From: Gymnorhina tibicen
Lineage: Eukaryota; Chordata; Aves; Passeriformes; Artamidae
Assembly: GCA_013399875.1 (NCBI GenBank)
Contig: VXAZ01018984.1
Coordinates: forward strand, 1,976,100-2,040,099
DNA length: 64,000 bases
Reading direction: 5' to 3'
Positions within the stretch are counted from its first letter, which is position 1. Each line of letters opens with the position of its first letter. The notes under the pieces are model-generated. The model saw only the letters and a program-made list of their open reading frames with translations, had not been told where the DNA came from and did not search any database. This document shows positions 35,501-56,420 of this stretch, one piece after another. Both the position numbers and the translations under genes were made by a program.

Positions 35501-38500
35501 TTTTATATCATCTAGCACAGTTTCTACCTTGTACAATTAATACAACTTTTCTTTGAGCTTTTCCTCGTGCTTTAATTTTTTTTTTTAAAGTGGTTAGAAG
35601 TAGATGTAGAGCCAGAACCAAATACATGAGGTTTTTCCCCTGAAGTACATTTAAAAGTGTGTTTAATTTATCATCAAACACTGATTCATCTTGCAGGGAG
35701 AGAGAGAATCCCCTTTCAGTCCAATTGTTGATAATCTTGCCTATCATAGCCATCTCTCTGTGTCTGATCTGATCTTCTACTTTGTATTCTGCCCTATTTT
35801 AGCAATTTTAAGTTATGTTTCATTGCTTGTGCTCTGATTGGTATTGGGTTTTTTTTCCTAGGATATAGTGAAAATCTCAACATGTATTGGGCTTTTTCTT
35901 AGTTTCTGGTGACAGCATTCAGTTCTGATTCTGGAAAGTAACGTGCATTTCTGCGCTTTAGAGCTGCTCTGAACATGACAAAAACCCCACAGAATTGTTT
36001 TAGTACTTTTTAGCTTCTCTATTCTAATACTGTATACTTAAAAACAGTTAGTCAGCCTAGGGAGAATTTTCTTTAGGTTTTTGGTCAAATTACTTGGAAT
36101 TTCATTTCTCCTGTTTGCCTTTACTCCCAGAGTGGGAATGCAAGAAGTTGCTGGTGTGTGCTTGTCAAATTCAGTGCAGTTCTTCAGTCCCACATATGCT
36201 GCTGCTGGCTCAGAGGAAACCGTGGAGCCCTACACCACTGAGAAGCTCAGTCGTATTCCTGGGGGTTACAGAGCCCTCACAGAACCCTGTCAAGTCATGA
36301 CAGTAGATTTCAATGATCTGCAGGTAATGATTTTTCTTACATCCTTCGTAAGTAATCATTTTATGAATAATGAGTCTCATATCTTCTTTGGTTTTGGGTT
36401 CAATTTGAGAAGTGCAGAGTTGGCAGGGCTGCACCAAAATCCTCTGCTGGTTTTGATGCTTGTCTGGTTGTGTGTTGATGTGATTCATCAGATGACAGTC
36501 TGAGATTTTTCTGAAGATGGGGTTTTTTTGTTTGTTGGGCATAGTTTAGGGAACTATATAAACTACCTCACCATAAGATCAAACAGCTGCCAGCCGCAGT
36601 ACAGGGAGGGGGAGGAAAGATGTGATAGACCCATCGTGATTTATGCAGTTGTGGAGTTGACTTAGTTTTATTCCTCTGAAGTCAGTCTTCAAGAAACTCT
36701 TGAAGACAGAAGAAAGGCTGTATTTTCCATCTGGCATAAAAATGTAAATGTTGATGGGTAAGTGTAAAAGAGGGGATGAAGAAATTATCCTATTCAACCA
36801 TTTGATTCCATGCTTCAGCTCCTTTGTATCTTAGGGTATTTCTGTAATAGGGCATTCTAAAATCTAGTAGCATTATTTTGTGTATTTAACACAAAATACA
36901 TTTGTATGTGTGTGCTAAATAGGCCTGAACTGGAAGGCAAGGAGCTCAGCCCCCTGCAACTGAGCTTGGTAAAAAGATGATACATCTGATCTCTGGTGTG
37001 CTTCTTGCTCATTGACCTGTTGGTGAGGAGCTAGCATTGAGTCAGAGCTTAAAATAGATTCTGTTACATAAATGAAATTATTCTTGGCTGCTGCTTGGCC
37101 AGGAGTTGCAGTTTCTGAATCAATAGCTTTTCCTAGTTGGCTTGTCTGACATCCTGAGATTAAAAATGATATAAGACAAGGCTCTTCAGTATGCTATTGG
37201 GAGCAATCTCTGTGACCTAATGTTGCTTCTGCTTCCAGCATCAATAAGAAACTATTGCTCTCATCTGAGAGATGTCTGTTCTTAAGCATCTGCCTGCTGG
37301 CAAACATGTAAAGATAATTTTAAAGAGTAAAGAACAGTGTTATTCTTTAAATCATGTTTCAGAACTGCTCCTTTGAAGTTTCAGTTAGACTAATGGAGTG
37401 TTCCTGTCATGAATTGTTAAGATATCATAAGTAAAAAGGAAAAAATGCCACTGTTATGAATCACTGATGTGGTTGGGAATCCTTGGCTACTGTTTGTTGT
37501 TATTTTGTCACTGGGCAAATGTGGCAGTTCCAAACATTGGCAGGTTGCTTTCAGCATGGATTTTTTTTGTTTGTTTTTGTTTTGGGAGTTTTTTTGTGTG
37601 TGTTTTGTCATGGCCCCACTTGGATGTTCAATCAATGCAGCTAAAAATGAGAAAAAATTGTTCCTATTGTCATAACAAAAAAATCCTCCTGGATTTAAAA
37701 ACAATAGCAGAATTACCTACTAAGGACAGAAATTCAGATAAGAAATCACTTAGCACTAGTAAGGTCATTTCTAAGACCCGTTTTCTGAAGTCTGTTTCAA
37801 AGAACTAGAGGGCTGTTGCATTTATTCTGCTCATGCTAACTATCCAGACCTGAACTGGAAGAACTGAGAAGGCAGCTTAAAATACAGTACAGCAGCGTTT
37901 CTCAAACTGACTTGTAGGAGACTTCAAAGACATCAGTACAGATCAGAGAAATAATAAGTCAAAATTCACAAATAATAATAATAATTTCTGAAAAGCAGCT
38001 GCTTTATGGTGATTACTTTATTACTGGTGTTATTAGCAGCAGCAGCTCAGTCCCTCCCAGGCAGGTCCCTCCCAGGCAGGGGAATGAGGTGTGGCTGTTA
38101 ATTACAGGCTGCAGGTACTTGCACCCAGCCAGGTGCTACCTGTGTGCATGTTTGCTGGCAGCAGATCAGTGCCACTGGCAGGGGAAGTGTTTACCTCTGC
38201 AGCCAGTAATTAAAGCTCAGTCTCACTTTCAGGCCCTAAAGGAACTGTGCTTTTGCCAACAGTTACAGATTTTGGCTCTTTCTAATCCTTCATGAGAAGT
38301 TGTGGTGTGGAATATGTGAGAAATTGTGCATCAAGACATAGGAAACTTGATAACTGCATTTTTTCTGTAGATTTTCCTTCTGTTTGTGGTGCCATTTACT
38401 ACTTTTACTGCAAGTTATCTTCTCATTAAGAGGATGTGTGGCATAGCATCATTTTGGAGTTTTACTGCCTATTCCTGTGCCATTGCTTTATTTCCTTTGC

Positions 38501-41500
38501 TCTCTCTTTAACAAGACTAGTTGATAAATTGCCATCCTGATGTGCTACAGCTGTTTAAATCTGTAATTGGCATAAATAATAGAAGAAGGTTTATAAAGTG
38601 GCAAATGTGAGGAATAAATATGGGTTAAGCAGCATGACAGAGAGCAGGGAAAACTGAAATAAGCCTTTAAATGGGTTTTTAAGTGATGGCAATGTAACAC
38701 TGCAGTTACTAGAACCCACTGGATGAGAACCTCAGGCCTGCTGCTTTTGAGGAATAATCAGGAAGAATATTTTTAATATTAAATACACTTCTATACCTCT
38801 CCCAGCTTCCCAGAAACCAAGAACCAGATGCATGCTTGTGCTGTTGCTGTCTTGTTTCAATGGGCTTGATGCCAGCAAAGCTTCAACTTACTACTCTTTT
38901 CCTACTAGCTGAGGAGGTACCACAAAGATGATTGGCAGCAAAGCACTTTTATTGAAGAGCAGTGAGATCTTACTGTGAACTTTGTTAGCATCCAGTAATT
39001 TTAACTTGCCTGTTGTTCAGCCATCTCTCACTTGTGAGAAAGGGGATAGACAAGCTCTTGGAGAACACAGAATGAAGAGGGAAAAATAAAAAATCCATCA
39101 TGTGACAGCATGTCCTCAGAGTAGGACATGAACTTTTCTTTTGCCATGTATATTTTAAGATTGAAACTTAAAGAGGACAAGTGTTGACATAAGCAGATCA
39201 GGAAGTTGATGGAAGGGCTGTTACTAAGCAGAATGGTTGTGACTGAGAGAACCTTTGGTCCCCTGTGCTTGACCTCCTTTTAATTGGTTTATGCTGGAAC
39301 TAAACATTAGTGCTGGTCCTTTTGTGCTTGTGAATGTTGGTAGCAGAAGGTAATTCCTGAGAAAAACTAATTGTACATGGAAAGAGACTTAATTCCTCTT
39401 ACATATTCAAAACTTTTTAGGAGTATTGGAGAATTTATAAATAATCCCTTTAGGGTAGATCTTAAGGTCTTCTCAGTAGTGAGATTGTACATGACTGAGC
39501 TTTTACACAAGACCTACAGCCTAGATAGCACATAAACCCTCAGAGGTGTTTGATTTCCTGGTTTTATAATGATTTTGCAAGGCTGTGTTTGAGCAAATTC
39601 AGTGCTTGCAGACAGTATTTCTAGAAGTGATTGAACACAGGTTTTAAGTGAAACTTGTGCCTAAGCATTGGCTTGAGTCCAGCTCAAAAGACTGGCTCTG
39701 TTTTTATTCCTTCTTGTAAGGCAAGCCCTTCCAGTCTGAAGTCTTTCTTGCTGTTTTCAGTGGGTTTAAATGTGTGTGTTCTGAGATGTAGGCGTGTTTG
39801 CTTCTATGGCTCACAGATGCAGGTTGTCCATGTGGGAAATGGCTCTTGCACGTGGGAAGACAGTTCCTATGCTAGTGAGTATTTACAATGATAATTGGTA
39901 TTGTAGAGGCTTGGTAACTTCAGGTTTCTGTTGGGTGCCCTCGTGGATTGGTGCAGAAATTTTGGATGATTTAGTTTATTAAAGCCAAATTTTTATTTAT
40001 GGAAATAAACTCTCCCACTTTTTTTTCTCTTTCTGCTTTGGTCAGGAGCTGAAAAGCCTGGCAGCTAGAAAGCCCTGGAAGCTCAGCCTGCCAGTCACTG
40101 AAGGAGGAACACTGGATGCTATTGTGGTGTGGTTTGTGCTGCAGCTTGATGATGAGCACTCTCTATCTACAAGTCCCAGTGAGGAAACTTGCTGGGAACA
40201 GGCAGTGTATCCTGTGCAGGGCCTCCTCGGTACGTCCTGTAGGTTTGCTTGTTGTGGTACATTAACTTGGTTTCATTTTGGGGTTTTTTTTCATTTTGAT
40301 AAGTTAGCTTATCTCAGAGACGAGGAAGTCTAAATAGGATTACAAGCTCAACAGCAGGTAGCTCTGAGGTGGTTCCTGATCATGTTTCTGGTCTGTAGAG
40401 CACAGTCCCTGCGTCAGGGCTTGTTCATGGGACTCTGCTGTGAAGCAGATGAGATCTGGGAGAATACTTTTCATTAAGTTCCGGTTTTTTTCTATACTGA
40501 ATTTAAAGTATGGTGGAGCATCTCCAAAAAGTGGGGCTACTGACTGGCTCACTTGATGAACATGGGGCTTAGGAGAAGGAGGGGGGGAAGGTGAGGTAGG
40601 AATTGCTAGCTGCTACTGCTACAAAACCAAAACTAAACATTCCTACCTACCCCTTGCCCCGTGTGGGACTCAGCTTGAATACTCTCCACAGACAGGCATT
40701 GGCAGTGTCATTTTTAGCAGTGTCTACTCTCTATTCACCCACATATTATTTTCCTGTTTCCTAGAATCTTAGAATATCTCAAGCTGGAAGGGACCCATAA
40801 GGATCATGGAGTCCAGCTTCCTGCTTCTTGCAGGACTACCTAAAATTAAATCACCTAAGAGCATTGTCCAGGTGCTCCTTGGACTCTGGCTGGCTTGGTG
40901 CTGTGACTACTACCCTGGGGAACCTGTTCCTGGCCTGATAACCCTGTGGGTGAAGAACCTTCTCCTAATGTCCAATCTGAACTTCCCTGATGCAGCTTCA
41001 TTCCATTTCCTCATGTGCTGTCTCAGAGAGAGATCAGCACCTTCCCCTCCACTGCCATCCTTGAGGGGGTTTTAGACTGATGAGATCCCCCCTCAGCCTC
41101 ATCTTCTCCAGGCTGAACAAAACAAGTGCCCTCAGCTACTCTTCATAGGTCTTGCCCCTGAGGCCTTTCTCTATCTTGGTCACCCTGCTCTGGACACACT
41201 CTAATGGTTTGTTGTCCTCATATTGTGGCACAGATACGAACAAATGAGATAATGGTGTGGGTGGGTTCATTGGTTTGTTTGTTTTAAACACTGTATGGCT
41301 CTTCAGTGATGTGTCTGTAAAGTAACTGACATGACTTTTATGCTCTTTTGCCAAGATTATTCTGTGAAGACTGGAGATACTGTGATGATGGAAGTTTGCT
41401 GCCAAGACTGCTACTTGAAGATCCAGAAGATTTCTTCTTTGCCTTCAGAGTGTGGGATGGATTTCAGTGACAGAGATGACATGCTGAGTTTGGGCAATGA

Positions 41501-43844
41501 GGCTGAATTATGTAATGCTCTGGCTGGACTTCAGACAAGCACCAAACAGGATGGCAACACTCCAGTGTGTGTGCTGGAATCCACAGAAATAGCCCTGCTC
41601 AATGACGTACCCTACCATGAATGCTTTAAAGCTGCCATGAGCAAAGTGCTGGTGTCATTAAATGCAAGTAAGGACTTGCACTCCATGGACGTTGATGGAC
41701 ATGGCAGTGGGATAAACCTCCAAGAGGATCAAAACAAGAGCTCTCTAGATGTGGATCCTGATGCTTTGTACATTTTAGACGTATCTGAAGGCTTCTCCAT
41801 CCTGCCAATTATAGCTGGCAAGCTTGGACCAGTTAGAGCCTACAGTTCTGTTGAGAAAGAACAGCATCAGGCAGCACTTCATGTCATTGCAGAAGCAAAC
41901 CACTTCCCTAAGGAAACATTAGAGTTTTGGCTCAGCCACTTAGAAGAAGAAAGTGTGGTGCTACAGAGACCCAAATCAGACAAATTGTGGAGTATTATTA
42001 TCTTGGATGTTATAGAGACATCAGGTTTAATCCAGCAGGAGGTGATGGAAAAGGCTGCAATATCCCGGTACAGTATAAAAGGACAAAAATATTTCTAGGT
42101 ATCTGTAATTATCTGAAAAATTTTGAGAATATTCATTGTAACTATGGAATTACTGTTATGCTGCTTCTGTAGAGAAAGGTTTTTTCCTTGGATTGAACCT
42201 CCCACTGTTTCTGGCATGACCATTGTATACATTATATTTTCTTAAAAAAATCAAGATTTTACCATCTCAGATTTCTTTACCTTTTTTTTTATGCAAGAAT
42301 ATGAGTGGATGATCATATTCCTTGGCCTGTCAGAAGTTTGCAGGATAGCAAATAATAACCAAGGCAGCTTTTAGTGCAAGGGTAGAAAAGCCCAGATTCG
42401 TGTACGTGTCAAACGGTTGTCAGAACAAACTGGTCCTGCTAGAAGACAAACACATAGTGTTAGAACAGCCAGGGAGGCAGCAGCAAAGCTAGCTGTTCCT
42501 CACAGCAGGAGGAGTGGGAAAGAAGGCAGAGCAGGAGAAGTAAAATAATTTAAATGGGTAACTAAGTGTGAAATGGATTTATCCCCTTTTGTGGGCCTAG
42601 GGAAACTTCTCTGTTAACCTTCGTGCTTAGTGATGGCACGTTATGCTTAGGAGCACTTGACTTCAGAGGAAGAACTAGCATGCCTTTCTCAAATGTAGTT
42701 ACTGTTCTTTCATTACTGTTGACTGATCAGCTTCACAGGTGAAACCTCTCTCATTTTACAGGTGTTTACTGCACAGTGGAGGGAAGATTTTCCCACAGTA
42801 TGTATTGGTATATGGGATGCTTGTAGAATCGGAGTCTCTGTTGCTGGAGAGTGCTGTTCAAGGAACAGAACCAACTCTGGGGTTTAATATAGCCCCTTTC
42901 ATCAACCAGTTCAAGGTAGGAAGCTGGTGGGTGGCTTCCAGGCATGGTTTCAAAGCTAAAGCTGTTTAGATTTGGTGTAAACTGTAAGAAAACACTGTTG
43001 AAATTATCAAGAGAGGTTTTTGTGACCACACAGGGACCTTGAGATAAACTAAAATGGGTGTGATATTTGTTTAGGAACTGGGGTGGAAGTTTTGTCCCAG
43101 TTACTGTACAGAAGAGTGAGTGTGCTGTTAACTGTTCCAAGTCAATTGTGTTCCAATGTTTCAAAAGGGATTAGGGGGCTGTATTTTGCATTTTTGTCTA
43201 TCTCTGACAGGCATTACAGTAATTCCTGGCACCTTTTGTGTTATGATTAAGTTTTTTACGTTTTCCCTTTGTAATGGCTGTTGCTGCCTGAAGTTCTGAT
43301 CTATACTCTTAGGTACCTGTTCGTGTGTATTTGGATCTCTCCACGTTACCCTGTGTACCCTTGAGCAAGCCAGCAGAGCTCTTAAGGCTGGATCTCATGA
43401 ACCCTCTGCTGAACAGCCCCAGCAGAGAAGTGAAGGTGAGTTCTGGGGCCCAAAGTGCATATAACTGCTCTTCCGCAGCACTGCTCCTTAATTGCTCCTG
43501 TGGCCTGAACATTTCAATACAGGATTTACTAGTCTGCAGCTGTCTCTGAAAAGGATTGAAAGGGTTTGAACTACTTCCTTTTCAAAGAACAAAATAGTAT
43601 AACTGATTATTATTTTAAATATTTTTAGATACAAGTTTCTAAGTCTGGCCGAGTCACTGCCATTCCCTTCTGGTATCACATCCATCTGGATGAAGACCAT
43701 AGTTTGAACACATCTGATGAGTCCTCACACTGGAAACAAGCTGCAGTTGTTCTGGATGAGCCCATCCCAGTTCAGGTTGGAGATGAACTTGTACTTGATG
43801 TCCAGCACCATAAAAGCAACATCAGCATTACAGTTAAAAGGTGA
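29355..43844 (+). CDS. PRMT9: PRMT9, protein arginine methyltransferase 9 (12 coding exons)
   Basis: PRMT9 is a type II enzyme that uses S-adenosylmethionine to make symmetric dimethylarginine, with the splicing factor SF3B2 (SAP145) as its known substrate. Coding exons are 29355-29540, 29965-30113, 30985-31221, 31730-31897, 32971-33073, 34113-34219, 36131-36323, 40046-40229, 41356-42067, 42762-42915, 43313-43435 and 43629-43844. They join in frame to 843 codons plus TGA, close to the human length as I recall it (845). Residues about 25-136 form TPR-like helices. Motif I of the first methyltransferase domain is VLDIGTGTG (180-188), and the two catalytic glutamates of the double-E loop are E254 and E263 in [11 protein letters not shown] second, degenerate methyltransferase domain follows, with LDVSEGFS at 583-590. 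All introns are GT-AG. The start chosen is the first methionine after a splice-acceptor-like site. Confidence 0.96.
29965..30113 (+). CDS. PRMT9: PRMT9 coding exon 2
   Basis: Residues 63-111 and two bases of R112, starting [17 protein letters not shown] and ending SMGEHLF. This is TPR helical repeat sequence. Acceptor 'ttttctag'; donor GTTTGT, which is weaker than the others. Confidence 0.93.
30985..31221 (+). CDS. PRMT9: PRMT9 coding exon 3
   Basis: Residues 112-190 and two bases of S191. It carries the last TPR ([19 protein letters not shown]) and enters the catalytic domain with motif [12 protein letters not shown]. The donor is GTATGC. Confidence 0.94.
31730..31897 (+). CDS. PRMT9: PRMT9 coding exon 4
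   Basis: Residues 191-246 and two bases of R247. It contains [17 protein letters not shown], whose glutamate (E206) sits where post-motif I acidic residues bind the SAM ribose. The donor is GTACGT. Confidence 0.94.
32971..33073 (+). CDS. PRMT9: PRMT9 coding exon 5 (double-E loop)
   Basis: Residues 247-281. It holds the catalytic double-E loop [11 protein letters not shown] (E254 and E263), the hallmark of an active PRMT. It ends in phase 0 before GTAGGT. Confidence 0.95.
34113..34219 (+). CDS. PRMT9: PRMT9 coding exon 6
   Basis: Residues 282-316 and two bases of R317, with the segment [17 protein letters not shown] of the first catalytic domain. Acceptor 'ttttcacag'; donor GTGTGT. Confidence 0.93.
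36131..36323 (+). CDS. PRMT9: PRMT9 coding exon 7
   Basis: Residues 317-381, including [18 protein letters not shown] and ending MTVDFNDLQ. Together with exon 8 this forms the beta-barrel part of the first catalytic module. The donor is GTAATG. Confidence 0.93.
36324..40045 (+). other. PRMT9 intron 7: no gene or large repeat seen
   Basis: The largest PRMT9 intron, mostly unique AT-rich DNA. It contains a two-copy 15-bp direct repeat (gtccctcccaggcag) near 38050-38080 and a short AAT run near 37971-37985. Other PRMT9 introns longer than 300 bp (29541-29964, 30114-30984, 31222-31729, 31898-32970, 33074-34112, 34220-36130, 42068-42761) likewise show no recognisable element. Confidence 0.55.
40046..40229 (+). 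CDS. PRMT9: PRMT9 coding exon 8
   Basis: Residues 382-442 and one base of D443, containing [20 protein letters not shown] and [10 protein letters not shown], conserved PRMT beta-barrel text. It ends before GTACGT. Confidence 0.94.
40763..41232 (-). mobile_element. CR1 LINE 3' fragment in PRMT9 intron 8, antisense to the gene
   Basis: The plus strand begins 'agaatcttagaatatct' and 'agctggaagggaccc', the reverse of a CR1 3' terminus. It runs through 'gaagaaccttctcctaatgtcc' and 'atcttctccaggctgaacaa' to 'atattgtggcac'. It is the 3' UTR portion only, 5'-truncated. Confidence 0.9.
41356..42067 (+). CDS. PRMT9: PRMT9 coding exon 9 (largest exon, linker and second domain start)
   Basis: At 712 bp this is the longest exon, giving residues 443-679 plus two bases of R680. 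It finishes the first module ([18 protein letters not shown]), crosses a variable linker, and enters the second methyltransferase-like domain with [11 protein letters not shown] and [14 protein letters not shown]1 fragment ends about 120 bp upstream of it. Confidence 0.95.
42762..42915 (+). CDS. PRMT9: PRMT9 coding exon 10
   Basis: Residues 680-731, with [20 protein letters not shown] and [10 protein letters not shown] of the second domain. The acceptor is 'cattttacag' and the donor GTAGGA. Confidence 0.93.
43313..43435 (+). CDS. PRMT9: PRMT9 coding exon 11
   Basis: Residues 732-772, exactly 41 codons in phase 0, starting [20 protein letters not shown]. The donor is GTGAGT. Confidence 0.93.
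43629..43844 (+). CDS. PRMT9: PRMT9 coding exon 12 and stop
   Basis: Residues 773-843 and the TGA at 43842-43844. It includes [14 protein letters not shown] and [14 protein letters not shown] and ends SNISITVKR. The C terminus aligns with the family end with no extension. Confidence 0.94.
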   Translation: MQVSKSGRVTAIPFWYHIHLDEDHSLNTSDESSHWKQAAVVLDEPIPVQVGDELVLDVQHHKSNISITVKR

Positions 43845-43925
43845 AGAATGTCCTCTGTGAAGTCATTTGTGCTTAATCACCTATGCATAAACTGAGTGTT
43901 CATAACAACACTGCTTTTACTTTGT

Positions 43926-43931
43926 ATTAAA
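43926..43931 (+). terminator. PRMT9 polyadenylation signal ATTAAA (candidate)
   Basis: The common variant signal ATTAAA lies 82 bp after the stop codon and is followed by a T/GT-rich stretch (ctgttttgttgc). This implies a very short 3' UTR of about 110 bases. Longer alternatives cannot be excluded. Confidence 0.55.
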
Positions 43932-43949
43932 GTCTAAATTTTATTTACT

Positions 43950-46319
43950 GATCAAAAAGGCTGTTTTGTTGCTTTTATAATAGTACTTAGGTTTCAGTGG
44001 TGCACTAAAATTTGCACTGTAAGGGTATCTTATCAAGCAGTTAAAAGGAGATACTGTCTCCACTGAAGCACGAACCTGATTGCTGGCTTGTGTAGTGACT
44101 ACAGTAGTGGGACAGCCTTCTGCTCCCAAGTCAGCTGTAGTGAGGGAAAAAAGCCTCCAGCTGCCTGTACCAGAAATAAAAAGCTGTGGCTGCTTGGGGT
44201 GGAGTCCATGTTTCTCAGACTGTGGTTCCACGTCTCAGTTGCCCAAGCCTCCTCTGTCAGTGTATTGAGATGCGAGCCTTGTAGGAGGACTGACTGCAGC
44301 TGGAATGCTGTTATCACAAGTCAGTGCTGCACACAGACCATTCTAAAAAGCTGTAAAGGAGTGCTGTTGGGTAACTCAAACTATATAATGGAAGGTAAAA
44401 CTGGTAAGCTTTTTAGAATCCCCCAGAGAATTTCTTCTGGGAATGCAATGGGCATGAACTTGTCCATATGAAAGTTGTATAAAATACATCCGTCACTGCA
44501 GTACTCCTGACTATCTTCTACAGCATTACATCTTGGGATAATGCAGGTAACCTGCTCCTTCTATTAAATTTGTATACAAGTGGAAGACTAATAAAAGCTT
44601 TGAACTCAGCACTGACTCTACCTCTGCAGAGAGGAGGAAGACTGTTAGCAAGATTTTTCTGTAGCTAAGCTTCTTTTTACTGCACTGCCTGTTCAGTGGA
44701 GAAGAGAAAATTTTGTGATCTTTTGTGATCAGGCTGTAACTGGAGAGCCATCCACAAATGTTTTTTTCTAGAAGTTCAGGGCCTGGTAAAGTCATTATAC
44801 ACTCTTCATTAGGTCAAACGTTTTAGATAGTTTAACTTATTTCTATCTATCAATTTCTATTTATTTCTATTAAGTTCACTCAGTTTAACTTCAGGGACTG
44901 TTAGAGCTGGGGTTGTCCCAGCCTCAGCTGAACCTGCACCTGATAAATTGCTGTAATAAAGCTCCTTTTGGAAGGGTGGAGGAAACAGCTCCATTTTATT
45001 TTTTTCCAAAGCAGAGGCACAAAGTCATGTTTGCTGTAGTAACTGGATACCATCCTTTATCCAAGGGGTACAATGCATAACAAAATGCAAGTGAATTAGA
45101 GCAGGACAGAGGCTTTTGATACATAAAAAGCCCGTGTTTCTTAAACGCAAAACTCAAAAACACAATTCGTAAAATTTTAAGTTGGTCTGACACAACTAAA
45201 CCTGGCAGGTGCATGGTAATTTCACCAGAGCGCAGTTTTATAGACAAGTGTTATGGTTTCTTGTGCAGGAAGACCTCTGATAAAAACCTTACAGAGTGGG
45301 CTAGGTGTATTTATTACGATTTTAGTAATTAAGATGAAAGCAAAATGACTTCAAGACAAATGAAAGACGTTCTAGTCTCCTTGAGTAAGGGAAGAGCAAT
45401 CCTTAGGACTTCTGATTAAACAACTTGGGGAGGAGATTTGGCATAAAACAACAGAGGAATAATACAGTTAAGAGGAAAATGAACTATTTGCAAATGAACT
45501 TTTTATATAATCCTGATAGGTTGTGCTGCGGAAATACTGTGGTAGTGGTTTTCAAAAGACAGGGGAGGTATCATTGCAAGATTTCTATTTATTTTTTAAA
45601 TTCAGTAGCAGTCTTTAGGGAAAGGTATGATCCTATAAGCTACTGCAATTAAAAAAATAACTTTTCTCCCAGAAAAAAACCAAAAAAGCAGCAATAGTAT
45701 ATTGTGCAAACAGAATAACTGAATAATAATAAAATAACTTAGTAGCTTTCCAGAAATACTCTGAAAGAAGCAACCAAGACACTTAAATAGCTGTTTTCCT
45801 ATCCAGGTCCCCTCTGTACCTTACTGAAATTTTATACCAGACACAACTTCAAGTATTTAAAAAAAAAATTCTTCAGTGTGAGGTTTTTCAAGAGCTAGAG
45901 CACAGTAGCTGCTCAGCTTCCAGCAGCCCTGCTCCCTCAGATATTACTCCTCCCCCTGGCCCTTTTCACCCGTATACATGCAGGCAATCAGGTTATTTCT
46001 GGTAGTGGCTACAGTGGGCCCTGGGGTCCCAAAGCCTTGTGAGCATGTCCAAGTTGTTTCCTTTAGAGCAAAGCTACTGCATGCATAACGTGATACCTGG
46101 AATCAAGCATGGATAAGTAGATTCTGATTCTTCGTAAGCCCAAACACGAATTCCCTGTACAGTACAAGCCATAAAATACTGAAAGCATAAACTCTTGTAG
46201 CAGTTGTACTTAAGATCCTCCTCTTCCTTGAGGACGGTTGTAGCCATGTGTCATTGACACTCTTAAGTTACTGTAGCAGTAAATCAAATTGATAGAAGGT
46301 GAACCGTTTAAATAAAATC
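43950..46319. other. PRMT9-TMEM184C tail-to-tail spacer
   Basis: Non-coding DNA between the two convergent genes. Several TTTATT motifs (AATAAA on the minus strand), for example near 45584 and 44997, leave open where TMEM184C transcripts end. No open frame with recognisable homology was seen. Two small local duplications occur (ttttgtgatc twice near 44711). Confidence 0.5.
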
Positions 46320-47814
46320 TTTAATTGCTTATTTACAACAAAGGCAATGAGTTGGCAAATTGAAAATCATGATTTTCACTTTCTCACTTAACTTCAGATA
46401 CAGCAAGTACATACTCAGCTATAAAATATGCAGCCTAGTGAGTAAGGCGCAATATTTACATCACACTAGTACTGCAAAAAAAGCACTTAAGATGAATTTA
46501 CTGACAGCCAGAAGTTAAACATTTATCCTGGAAATGCTAGCAATGCTGAAAAAGAAGCTTAAGATCTTGTCATTTAAAAAGTAGTGTTCTACTGGTTTGG
46601 TTGTTTTTGTTAGATTGCAAACATGCAATTATAGTAAAAATCTGATAATGGGATAAAAACAATACCCTTCTGACATTGTCACTTTTTGCAAAATAACATT
46701 TTGGTACAAGTGCACTGCTTCTTGGGCTGAAATCTAGTCCTAGCAACTCCAGTATTACACTAGCTACATAGTTTTACCTCAGCAAAGGTCTTCTCTGGGG
46801 GAAAAAACAGCTATTACATTGTACCCAGGCTATACTAGAAGCATAATACAATCACACACAGACACGAATTTAAGAACACAAATTACTACAGACACAAGAT
46901 ATCCTGCTTTAACAGCTTAAAAAAACTTAAGTGTTAAAGAACTTATTGCAGCCCAAAATAAAGAAATCAGTTTTGTTTTCTACTTCCTTTTTGATTCCTT
47001 CATTCCCCCTCCATGTATTTTAAGGTAGCAACCATTATTCTTATTTTAGAAGGATAGGGAAAAGAATAGTCAAGGTAAAGTATTAATCCAAAACTTACCA
47101 TCCTGGCTGTCTCTTCTGGTTATAAAAGACTTACAAACTATGAGCTTCAAGGACAACAGATACACCAACCATATGATCTGGGCATGGACTTTGATAGCAG
47201 GGCCTGCAGGGAATGTTTTCTTTGTAGATGTTCTTCACTAATGCTCTGTAGTAACTATCTTCATGAAGGGATTTGATTTAGCTATGTAGGAATGGGAAGA
47301 AGGTGGCATCTCTACAGAAGCTATCATTTCACCCACACTCCATTCAGCATTGGGTATGGAAGTTAACCATCATTAAGACAAGCAAAGTTAACACAGTTTT
47401 TGCTACTGCCCTCCTTACATTACATTCTTGAAATTAAGCTTTCCCATTGCTAATAGTACTTGCACTTCATTTTTATATGAGCAGAGGGTTTTTTTCAAAT
47501 GTTTCTTTTGCACTAATGAAATTCAGTGTAATTTTGATATGATGTGGAAGTGTTTAGCAGGTTAAGGAGATGATGCTTAAATTTATGCAGAAACCTTTAC
47601 AGTGTGCGTGTTTCATATCCATGGGTACTCACAGATGCTCACATCCATTATAGATTCCGGATTCATATGTCAGTTACAGCCATACCATATCCTCTTCTTG
47701 TCCATGCAGCAGCTTTCCCAAGCTTGTCGACTTTCATCCTTAATAGTACATGTTAACAGGACACATGTAGCAAGTATGTAATGACTCCTTGACACATTCA
47801 AAGAAAAGGCAAGT
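46320..47814 (-). other. TMEM184C: TMEM184C 3' UTR (inferred extent)
   Basis: The sequence downstream of the TMEM184C stop on the minus strand. A candidate ATTAAA signal lies at 46320-46325 (minus), giving a 3' UTR of about 1.5 kb. The choice of site is a guess from the motif and length; other AATAAA motifs exist further left. Confidence 0.4.
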
Positions 47815-56420
<8,606 letters not shown>

